Below are positions 5,765-12,650 of a stretch of DNA of 26,151 nucleotides, piece by piece; the first letter of the stretch is position 1, and every line of letters starts with the position of its first letter. The notes below the pieces were generated by a model that worked only from the letters and a program-made list of their open reading frames with translations, searched no databases and was not told the DNA's origin. This stretch comes from a bacterium (GTDB lineage Bacteria > Lindowbacteria > 2-12-FULL-62-27): the NCBI GenBank assembly GCA_016202645.1, contig JACQOF010000112.1, positions 1 to 26,151 on the forward strand. The letters are read 5' to 3'. A program made the position numbers and the translations under genes.

Positions 5765-6454
5765 ATGGACGTATCGGAGTTAAAAAAAATGGCGGCCGAG
5801 AAAGCTGTCGAAGGCATCCAGAGCGGGATGGCGGTGGGGCTGGGGACCGGGTCGACCGCGTTTTTTGTGGTCGAGGCGGTGGCGCGCCGGATCCGCGAGG
5901 GGATTCTCAAGGACATCGTGGCCGTGCCGACGTCCGTGCGGACGGAGGAACATGCGCGCAAGGTCGGGATTCGGTTGACGACGTTTGAATCTCACCCGAC
6001 CCTCGACATCACGATCGACGGCGCGGATGAAGTCGATCCCGGGTTGAATCTCGTGAAGGGTCTCGGCGGGGCGCTCTTTCGGGAGAAAATTGTTGCGGCC
6101 GCGTCGAAAAAATTTATCGTGGTCGCGGACGAGTCCAAGCAGGTCAAGCTCCTCGGCACGAAAGCGCCTCTGCCGGTCGAGGTCTCGCCGTTTGGCTGGG
6201 AAGTCCTTCCGGCGAAACTGGAGAAGCTCGGGGCCAAGCCGGTTCTTCGGAAGGCGGACACCGGCAAAGCCTATGTCACCGACGGAGGGAATTTTATTCT
6301 GGACTGTAGATTCAACGGCATCTCCAATCCCGCGGAACTCGAACGCGGGCTAAAATCCGTCGTCGGCGTCATCGAAACGGGGCTTTTTATCGGCATGGCG
6401 TCGGAAGTCATCATCGCCGCGGAGGGCGGCGTCAAGGTCTTAAAGAGATCATGA
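5765..6454 (+). CDS. rpiA: Ribose-5-phosphate isomerase A
   Basis: Interconverts ribose 5-phosphate and ribulose 5-phosphate in the cytosolic pentose phosphate pathway. The 229-residue length is normal. The phosphate loop GLGTGST spans 25-31. The catalytic set is present in DGADEVDPGLNLVKGLGGAL and following: D85, D88, K98 and E107, matching E. coli D81, D84, K94 and E103. The ATG at 5765 was chosen because homology begins at ELKKMAAEKAVEGI and a purine-rich GGGAAGAAGG precedes it; the open frame runs upstream through the tRNA, which cannot be coding. The stop overlaps the gltX start by 4 bases (ATGA), so translation is coupled. Confidence 0.95.
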   Translation: MDVSELKKMAAEKAVEGIQSGMAVGLGTGSTAFFVVEAVARRIREGILKDIVAVPTSVRTEEHARKVGIRLTTFESHPTLDITIDGADEVDPGLNLVKGLGGALFREKIVAAASKKFIVVADESKQVKLLGTKAPLPVEVSPFGWEVLPAKLEKLGAKPVLRKADTGKAYVTDGGNFILDCRFNGISNPAELERGLKSVVGVIETGLFIGMASEVIIAAEGGVKVLKRS

Positions 6455-7866
6455 CCTCCGTCATCACCCGGTTTCCGCCTTCACCCACCGGGGCCCTTCA
6501 CGTCGGGAGCGCGCGGACGGCGCTGTTCAGTTATCTCTTTGCGCGTTCCAAGGGCGGCAAATTTCTGTTGCGCATCGAAGACACCGACCGGGAGCGGTCC
6601 CGGCAGGAGTATACCGATCAGATTCTCGAAGCCATGCGGTGGCTCGGGCTTGAATGGGACGGCGACGTGGTCTACCAGTCGAAAAACGAGGCCGCCCACC
6701 GCGCCGCGTCCGAGCGCCTCCTGAAGCAGGGCAGCGCCTACCGCTGCTTCTGCACGGAGGAAATGCTGGAGGCCAAGCGCGTGGCGATGCGGACCCAGGG
6801 GCGGCCCTACCGGTACGACGGGACCTGCCGGAACGTCGACCCGGCCGAATCCGAGCGCCGCGCCGCCGCCGGGGAAAAGTTCGTCGTGCGGGTGCGGAAA
6901 CCCGAAGGCGGCATGACGTACCGGGACCTCCTGCACGGCGAAATAAAACTCCGCGGCGAGGACCTCGACGACATCATCCTGATGAAAAGCGACGGCCGGC
7001 CGCTCTACCACCTCGCGGTTGTGTGCGACGACATCGCCGCCGGCGTCACGCACGTCATCCGCGGGGACGATCACCTCGACAATACCCCGAAACAAATGGT
7101 CGTCTATCAGGCGCTCGGCGCGCCTCTGCCGGAGTATATCCACATCCCGCTCATTCTGGGGTCGGACAAAAAGCGCCTCTCCAAACGCGAAGGCGCGGAA
7201 AATGTCCTCGACTACCGCGCCGCCGGCTTTCAACCGGACGCCGTCCTGAATTTTCTGGCGCTTCTGGGATGGAGCCACCCGGAGAGCCGGGAAATCCTCA
7301 CGAAAGCGGAACTCATCGGCGCGTTTTCCGTCGACCGGGTCGGAACGGCCGCCGCCGTATTCGACCAGACCAAACTCCGGTTTCTCAACGGCAAACACAT
7401 CCACGACCGTCCTCCCGCCGACCGCGCCCGGATGCTGGCCGACTTTCTCAAGACCCGGGGCGAGACGCCGCCCGACCTCAAGGACCTCGCGGCCATGATC
7501 GAAGTGAACGGCCAGCGCGGCGACACGCTTGCGGAGATCGCCGATTACATCCGGTTTCTGTGGGAGCGGCCGAAGGCCTACGACGAGGCCGCCGTCGCGA
7601 AGTTTCTGGCCGGGAAAGCGGAACTGATCGAGAAGATCCGCTGTGAGTTCGAGGCGCTGGCCGATTTCGAGGGCGAATCGATCGAGATTTTCTTCCGGGA
7701 CTTCGCGGAACGCCAGGGCGTGAAATTCAAGGACGTCGGCCAGGCCATCCGCGTGATGCTGACCGGCAAGTCCGTCTCGCCGCCGATATTCCAGTCCGCC
7801 GCCGTCCTCGGGCGGGTCGAGACGCTCCTCCGGATCGACGCCGCCCAATCTTTGATGAAACGGTGA
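6451..7866 (+). CDS. gltX: Glutamyl-tRNA synthetase
   Basis: A 471-residue class I synthetase that charges tRNA-Glu. The HIGH-type motif is HVGS at 17-20 in FPPSPTGALHVGSARTALF, and the KMSKS-type motif is KRLSKR at 241-246. Three cysteines (99, 101, 126) correspond to three of the four zinc ligands of the E. coli enzyme; the fourth position (about 128) is Asn, so zinc binding may be altered or absent. The length and the C-terminal anticodon-binding helical domain are normal. Whether it is discriminating or also charges tRNA-Gln cannot be told here. It overlaps both neighbours by 4 bases, in an unusual coupling of a synthetase with rpiA and glycerol genes. Confidence 0.95.
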   Translation: MTSVITRFPPSPTGALHVGSARTALFSYLFARSKGGKFLLRIEDTDRERSRQEYTDQILEAMRWLGLEWDGDVVYQSKNEAAHRAASERLLKQGSAYRCFCTEEMLEAKRVAMRTQGRPYRYDGTCRNVDPAESERRAAAGEKFVVRVRKPEGGMTYRDLLHGEIKLRGEDLDDIILMKSDGRPLYHLAVVCDDIAAGVTHVIRGDDHLDNTPKQMVVYQALGAPLPEYIHIPLILGSDKKRLSKREGAENVLDYRAAGFQPDAVLNFLALLGWSHPESREILTKAELIGAFSVDRVGTAAAVFDQTKLRFLNGKHIHDRPPADRARMLADFLKTRGETPPDLKDLAAMIEVNGQRGDTLAEIADYIRFLWERPKAYDEAAVAKFLAGKAELIEKIRCEFEALADFEGESIEIFFRDFAERQGVKFKDVGQAIRVMLTGKSVSPPIFQSAAVLGRVETLLRIDAAQSLMKR

Positions 7867-9353
7867 AACGGAGACCCGGACTGGTCCTGAGCATCGACCA
7901 GGGCACGACCGGGTCCCGCGCGATTGTCTTCCGGCGGGACGGCCGGATCGTTTCGCAGGCCTACCGGGAATTCCGTCAGCATTACCCGCGGCCCGGATGG
8001 GTCGAACATGATCCAAACGAAATTCTGGAAAGCGTCCGGGCGGTCGTCCGGGCGGCGGGAAGCCGCGCGGGGTGGAAGAACATCGGCGCCATCGGCATCA
8101 CCAACCAGCGTGAAACCTTCGTTCTCTGGGACGTCAAAACCGGGCGCCCGGTCCATCGCGCCATCGTGTGGCAGTGCCGCCGGACGGCGGAATTTTGCGC
8201 GAAACTCAAGGCGCGCGGGATCGAGCCAGAGGTGCGGCAGCGCACGGGCCTGGTGATCGATCCCTATTTTTCGGGAACCAAAATCCGCTGGATGCTGGAC
8301 CATATCCCAGGGCTTCGGCGGCGCGTGTCGTCCGGCCGCATCCTCTTCGGGACGATCGACAGCTGGCTGCTCTGGCATCTGACCGGAGGGATACACGCAA
8401 CGGATTTTACGAACGCTTCCCGGACGCTTCTCTTCAACATTCGCGCGCGCCGCTGGGACCCGGCGCTTTTAAAATACCTCGGTGTGCCGGAGACGCTCCG
8501 TCTTCCGAACGTCCTGAATTCCGCGGGCGACTTCGGCCGCACCCGGAAACAATCCGGCATTCCGGCGGGAATACCCGTCACGGGAATCTGCGGAGACCAG
8601 CAGGCGGCGCTGTTCGGTCGGGGCGCTGTGACTCGCGGCGAAATCAAAAACACTTACGGAACGGGATGCTTCCTCGTCCTCCACACCGGCGCCCGCCCCG
8701 TGCCGCCAAAAAATGGGCTTCTGGCGACCATCGCCTGCGACGCCCGCGGCGGCCCGGCCTACGCGCTGGAGGGAGCCGTCTTCATCGCAGGCGCGGCCAT
8801 CCAGTGGCTCCGGGACGAGATCAAGATCATCGGCAGTTCCGCCGAGAGCGAAAAAATCGCGCGCTCCGTCCCGGACAGCGGCGGCGTCCAGGTTGTCCCC
8901 GCGTTCACCGGCCTTGGAGCGCCCTACTGGCGGCCGAACGCCCGCGGCGCGATCTTTGGCCTCACGCGCGGATCCTCCCGCGCGCACATTGTCCGCGCCA
9001 CCCTTGAATCCATCGCGTTTCAGACGGCTGAAGTTTTCGAGGCCATGCGTTCCGTCTGCGCCGGCCGCACGCCGCCCATCCATATCCGAAGCCTGAACGT
9101 CGACGGCGGCGCCGCGCGGAACGACTTGCTCATCCAAACACAGGCCGATCTCCTCGGCATTCCAATCGTCCGCCCGGACCGCGTTGAATCCACCGCGTGG
9201 GGCGCGGCGAAATTGGCGGGGATCGGCGCGGGAATCTGGCCGGCGCGGGGCGACACGCAGGTTCGTCGACGCACATTCCGTCCGAAGATCAGCCGCAAAC
9301 GGGCCGGGGAGAAAATGAGCCTGTGGAGAGACTGTGTTCAGAGACTGTTCTAG
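7863..9353 (+). CDS. glpK: Glycerol kinase
   Basis: Phosphorylates glycerol to glycerol 3-phosphate with ATP. A 496-residue FGGY-family kinase of normal length. The N-terminal SIDQGTTGSRAIVF (10-23) is the phosphate-binding signature. ITNQRETFVLWD, RWMLDHIPG and DSWLLWHLTGG are family hallmarks. D245 in GICGDQQAALFG aligns with the catalytic Asp245 of the E. coli enzyme, and NTYGTGCFLVLHTG follows. The start is GTG, overlapping the gltX stop as GTGA. It is followed after 136 bases by glpD, completing a glycerol-to-DHAP pathway. No glycerol facilitator gene is seen in the window. Confidence 0.95.
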   Translation: MKRRPGLVLSIDQGTTGSRAIVFRRDGRIVSQAYREFRQHYPRPGWVEHDPNEILESVRAVVRAAGSRAGWKNIGAIGITNQRETFVLWDVKTGRPVHRAIVWQCRRTAEFCAKLKARGIEPEVRQRTGLVIDPYFSGTKIRWMLDHIPGLRRRVSSGRILFGTIDSWLLWHLTGGIHATDFTNASRTLLFNIRARRWDPALLKYLGVPETLRLPNVLNSAGDFGRTRKQSGIPAGIPVTGICGDQQAALFGRGAVTRGEIKNTYGTGCFLVLHTGARPVPPKNGLLATIACDARGGPAYALEGAVFIAGAAIQWLRDEIKIIGSSAESEKIARSVPDSGGVQVVPAFTGLGAPYWRPNARGAIFGLTRGSSRAHIVRATLESIAFQTAEVFEAMRSVCAGRTPPIHIRSLNVDGGAARNDLLIQTQADLLGIPIVRPDRVESTAWGAAKLAGIGAGIWPARGDTQVRRRTFRPKISRKRAGEKMSLWRDCVQRLF

Positions 9354-9382
9354 GGATCAACTCGCCACCGCTCAGCCCTCGC

Positions 9383-9454
9383 CGTCATTCCCGCGAAAGC
9401 GGGAATCCAGTCTGCTCGGCGATCGTCTGGATGCCCGCTTTCGCGGGCATGACG
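9383..9454. repeat. Double-hairpin REP/MITE-like repeat between glpK and glpD
   Basis: Two 28-base arms (9383-9410 and 9427-9454) are inverted copies with two differences. Each arm is itself a hairpin: TTCCCGC-GAAA-GCGGGAA in the left and TGCCCGC-TTTC-GCGGGCA in the right, the two differences being compensatory within each stem. This CGTCATTCCCGCGAAAGCGG type of intergenic repeat is widespread in bacteria. It may stabilise or attenuate the glpK-glpD message. It lacks a T-run. Confidence 0.85.
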
Positions 9455-9489
9455 CCCAGAGCAATTACCTCAATTCTCAGATCTGACCC

Positions 9490-10932
9490 GTGATACGCGA
9501 TCTCGACCGACTCTCCGACGAACGCTTTGACCTCCTCATCATCGGCGGCGGAATCGTCGGCGCCGGCATCGCGCGGGACGCGGCGCTTCGGGGGCTCAAG
9601 ACGGCCCTCATCGATCAGGGCGACGTCGCCAACGGCACCAGCTCGCGGTCGTCCAAACTTGTGCATGGCGGACTCCGGTACCTCGAACGCGCCGAAATCC
9701 GGCTCGTCCGGGAATCCTGCGTGGAACGCGAAATTCTCCTGCGCATCGCGCCGCACCTCGTCCAGCCCCTGCCGATGATGATCCCCTGCTACCGCGGCCG
9801 CGGCCGGCCAGCCTGGAAAGTGCGCGCGGGCCTTGCGGTCTATGACGCACTCGCGGGCGGCCGCGTTCCGGCCGATCGCAGACACCGGATGCTCGCGCCG
9901 CCGGAAATGCGGCGGCTTGAACCGGCCCTCTCTGCGGACAGGCTGGAAGGCGGCGGGATGTACTTCGATTGCCGGATGAACGACGCGCGGCTGTGCCTCG
10001 AAACGCTCATCGACGCCGTCGAACACGGCGCGGCGGCGGCCAACTACGTCCGCGCGGCGGATCTGATGAAATCGGGCGGGCGAATTGTCGGCGCGGCGGC
10101 GGAGGACGTCGAATCGGGGCGGGAGATCAAAATCACCGCAAGCGTGGTGGTCAACGCGACCGGCCCCTGGGCCGACGCGCTCCGCCTGATCGACCAGCCG
10201 GTGGCCCGGCCCCTCGTGCGCAAAACCCGGGGCGTGCATCTCGTGACAAAACGCCTGACCGGGTCGGTGGGACTTGCCCTGACGGCGCGCTCCGACGGCC
10301 GCCTCTTCTTCGTTCTCCCCTTTGAAGACCGCTATTCCCTGATCGGCACAACGGACACGGACAGCGCGGAGGATCCGGGCCGGCCGGCCGTCGAGGACGC
10401 GGACGTGACGTATCTTCTCGGCGAAACCGCGGAATATCTTCCGACCGCCGGAATTTCGCAGGACGACATCCTCGGCTCATTCGCGGGTCTCCGGACTCTC
10501 ATCAACACGCCCGGCCACCCATCCAAAGTTTCGCGCGAGGATTTAATCGAAATTTCCCGGTCCGGACTCATTTCCGTCATCGGCGGGAAATTCACGACCT
10601 ATCGGGCCATGTCTGAGCGCGTGGTCGACCAAGTCTGCGGCGCGCTGGACCGGCCGCGGGGGCGATGCCGCACCCGGGAATGTTTCTTCGGCGCCACGCC
10701 GGCGGGCCGAGACCGGAAAGCGGCCGCCATTGCGGAAATCCTCCGGGATGACCCGTCTTTATCTCAGGAAATCATCCCCGGATCCGGCGTCATCCGCGCC
10801 GAGGCCGTATACGCCGCGCGCCATGAAATGGCCCGGCAGCCACTGGACTTTTTCCGAAGACGCACCACCCTCGCCCTCACGCACCGCCTTCAAGATTTTC
10901 AAGACAGGGGTCTCCTCAGTGAATGGTTTTGA
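9490..10932 (+). CDS. glpD: Glycerol-3-phosphate dehydrogenase, FAD-dependent
   Basis: Oxidises glycerol 3-phosphate to dihydroxyacetone phosphate at the inner membrane, passing electrons to quinone. The 480 residues are slightly shorter than the E. coli enzyme (501). The FAD-binding fold starts with DLLIIGGGIVGAGIARDAAL (14-33). The GlpD signature TSSRSSKLVHGGLRYLE follows, then VVNATGPWADAL, PLVRKTRGVHLV, and the C-terminal GGKFTTYRAMSE. The start is GTG at 9490, chosen because homology begins within 12 codons; no strong ribosome binding site is visible. The last 17 bases overlap the end of the convergent ZIP-like gene. Confidence 0.94.
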   Translation: MIRDLDRLSDERFDLLIIGGGIVGAGIARDAALRGLKTALIDQGDVANGTSSRSSKLVHGGLRYLERAEIRLVRESCVEREILLRIAPHLVQPLPMMIPCYRGRGRPAWKVRAGLAVYDALAGGRVPADRRHRMLAPPEMRRLEPALSADRLEGGGMYFDCRMNDARLCLETLIDAVEHGAAAANYVRAADLMKSGGRIVGAAAEDVESGREIKITASVVVNATGPWADALRLIDQPVARPLVRKTRGVHLVTKRLTGSVGLALTARSDGRLFFVLPFEDRYSLIGTTDTDSAEDPGRPAVEDADVTYLLGETAEYLPTAGISQDDILGSFAGLRTLINTPGHPSKVSREDLIEISRSGLISVIGGKFTTYRAMSERVVDQVCGALDRPRGRCRTRECFFGATPAGRDRKAAAIAEILRDDPSLSQEIIPGSGVIRAEAVYAARHEMARQPLDFFRRRTTLALTHRLQDFQDRGLLSEWF

Positions 10933-12229
10933 CGAAGATGGCCGAGAGAAATCCAAGGATGGTTGACATGCCGACGATCGCGCCGCCCTGCTCGTAGGCT
11001 TCGGGCATCATCGTTTCGGCGATCATCGCCAGCATGGCGCCCGCCGCGAGGCCCTCAAAGAGCGCCACCATCACGACAGGCGCGCCCTGAAACGTCAGGT
11101 TGCCGACATAGGCGCCGACACCGGTTAAAATACAGAGGGACGCCCAGAGCCATGTAATTTTCCAGTTTGACATCCCCATTTTTTTCATTCCGACGGCGCT
11201 GGACATCGACTCCGGAAAATTCGCCAAAAAAAGGCCGATGATCAGCGCCATGCTGACCGGAGCGTCGCCGATGAGGCTGGCGCCGATCACCGCCGACTCG
11301 GGAATGCCGTCGAGGAAAATTCCGAGCCAGATCGCCATGGGCGCCCCGCCGCCGTGCTCTTTATGGTGTTCGGCGACGGCCTCGCGAAGTTCCGTGGCGG
11401 TAGGTTTGAAGGACGAATCCTCCGCGGACGATTTGGCCAGCGCCGCCCACTCGGCGGATGAGTACGTCTCTTTCATTTCCTCCAGATGCTGTCTGCGCGA
11501 CCGGCTGAGCTGTCTGACTTCCTCCGACAGCCTGGCGTTGGTCCGAAGCATCCGGTCGAAATCCGTTTTGTGGATCTCCAGAAGCCTCACCGCGCCACAC
11601 GCGGTCACGCTGGCCTGGCGCGGCTCTCCGGCAAGCAGGGCCATTTCGCCGAAGACTTCTCCCGGACCCAGCGACGCGATGATGTTGCCGCCCTGCGTGA
11701 CTTCAAGCTTGCCCTCTTCGACAATATACAGCTCATACCCCGGATCGCCCTCCCCGACAACGCGGACGCCCTGTTCGAACTGCCGTTCCTTGACGTGCGG
11801 CACGAGCGCGTGCATTTCTTCGGGAGGGAGGGCCTGTAGAAGCGGGACGCGGCTGAGGCGGTCGATGACGTGCGAAGCCTGCCGGCGCTTGATCTGCGTG
11901 ACGTGCCGGATCAGCGTGGCTGTTTTTCGGATGAACGCTCCCTGATTGTTGAGGATCCGGTTGAGGGTAACGAAGGTCAGCCCGCCGAGGATACAGCCAA
12001 GGCCGAGCGGCCAGAAGACGCCGTGGAGTTTTTCAAGCGCTTCACCCACCAGCTCCAGGGTCAGCGCGGCCAGAAGCGCCCCCGCGCCAAATGCCATGAC
12101 GCCGGCCGTCACCCGTTCGGCTGGACGCGTCCAAATGCCCACCCACGCGCCGAGGGGCAGAGAGACCGCGCTCAATATCCCGAACCAGAAAGCCTTGACG
12201 GCAACCGGATGCGCGAGGCTGGTTTCCAT
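10916..12229 (-). CDS. ZIP-like metal transporter with inserted cyclic-nucleotide-binding domain
   Basis: A 437-residue fusion. Three membrane segments (about 11-33, 41-63, 71-92) are followed by a soluble CAP_ED domain (about 128-232), a charged helical linker (235-292), and further membrane segments (295-437). The CAP_ED part has the phosphate-binding cassette GEVFGEMALLAGEPRQASVT (190-209) with the arginine needed for cyclic nucleotides. The membrane part resembles ZIP transporters: GIPESAVIGAS (309-319), NFPESMSSAVG (337-347) and FEGLAAGAMLAM (391-402) replace the usual HNFPEG-type metal motifs, so His ligands are fewer than normal. Likely role: divalent metal transport gated by cAMP or cGMP, which is inference. 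A leaderless-type promoter precedes the ATG. Confidence 0.8.
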   Translation of the reverse strand: METSLAHPVAVKAFWFGILSAVSLPLGAWVGIWTRPAERVTAGVMAFGAGALLAALTLELVGEALEKLHGVFWPLGLGCILGGLTFVTLNRILNNQGAFIRKTATLIRHVTQIKRRQASHVIDRLSRVPLLQALPPEEMHALVPHVKERQFEQGVRVVGEGDPGYELYIVEEGKLEVTQGGNIIASLGPGEVFGEMALLAGEPRQASVTACGAVRLLEIHKTDFDRMLRTNARLSEEVRQLSRSRRQHLEEMKETYSSAEWAALAKSSAEDSSFKPTATELREAVAEHHKEHGGGAPMAIWLGIFLDGIPESAVIGASLIGDAPVSMALIIGLFLANFPESMSSAVGMKKMGMSNWKITWLWASLCILTGVGAYVGNLTFQGAPVVMVALFEGLAAGAMLAMIAETMMPEAYEQGGAIVGMSTILGFLSAIFVKTIH

Positions 12230-12238
12230 GGCCGGTAG

Positions 12239-12267
12239 ATCATAGACAACAGGAGCGGCCGATGCAA
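12239..12267 (-). promoter_or_regulatory. Sigma70-type promoter of the ZIP-like gene, leaderless
   Basis: Minus strand: TTGCAT (12262-12267), 17 bases, TATGAT (12239-12244), then 9 bases to the ATG at 12229. No Shine-Dalgarno sequence precedes the start. Confidence 0.65.
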
Positions 12268-12295
12268 CGGGCCGCCCGTCGAAAAATTTTGGCCG

Positions 12296-12571
12296 TTACT
12301 TCTTCGCCGCCGGCCGCGCTTTCACTTTCATCTTGGCTTTCTCTTCTTGAAGCGCCGCAATTTCGGCTTCCAAGCCGACGACCCTGGCCTTGAGGTCAGT
12401 CAGCTGATTTTCAAGATCGGCCTTCTCGGCCGTCAGGGCGCTGTTGTGTTCCGCAAGTTGCGCCATTTCCTCCGTCAACGCGGCGTTCTGCTCCTTCAAG
12501 GCCTTCCCGCAACCGGAAAATCCGGCGCCCAGCATCACCAACGTTAAAGCAAGAATAATCCCCCTGTTCAT
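12296..12571 (-). CDS. Small coiled-coil lipoprotein
   Basis: A 91-residue exported protein. The N-terminal MNRGIILALTLVMLGAGFSGC is a lipoprotein signal, with Cys21 as the lipidated residue; the lipobox FSGC is slightly unusual at -3. Residues 22-80 are an uninterrupted coiled coil with regular heptads (EQNAALTEEMAQLAEHNSAL and on), and the tail is rich in Lys and Ala. This resembles Braun-type Lpp, which forms an outer-membrane trimer, or other periplasmic spacers. The lysine-rich C-terminus (ending KK) could tie to peptidoglycan, by analogy only. A strong AGGAGGGTGAGAGGGT precedes the ATG. It lies between the radical SAM gene and the ZIP-like gene on the same strand. Confidence 0.8.
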   Translation of the reverse strand: MNRGIILALTLVMLGAGFSGCGKALKEQNAALTEEMAQLAEHNSALTAEKADLENQLTDLKARVVGLEAEIAALQEEKAKMKVKARPAAKK

Positions 12572-12603
12572 ACCCTCTCACCCTCCTTGTTTGCTTTTGG
12601 CTA

Positions 12604-12625
12604 TTGGCTATTAGCTAATAGCCAA
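12604..12625. repeat. Perfect 22-bp palindrome
   Basis: TTGGCTATTAGCTAATAGCC followed by AA reads the same on both strands. It lies between the end of the radical SAM gene and the start of the lipoprotein gene, within reiterated GGCTATT units. It could be a dimeric repressor site, a hairpin that limits read-through, or REP-type repeat DNA. Confidence 0.7.
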
Positions 12626-12650
12626 CAGCAATCAGCCAGGTCTTTTCAGC

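Noticed and set aside
6481-8016. Long minus-strand open frame (511 codons) opposite gltX.
   Set aside because: It is antisense to a fully supported gltX with all motifs. Long antisense frames are common in GC-rich coding DNA, and its protein matches no family I know.
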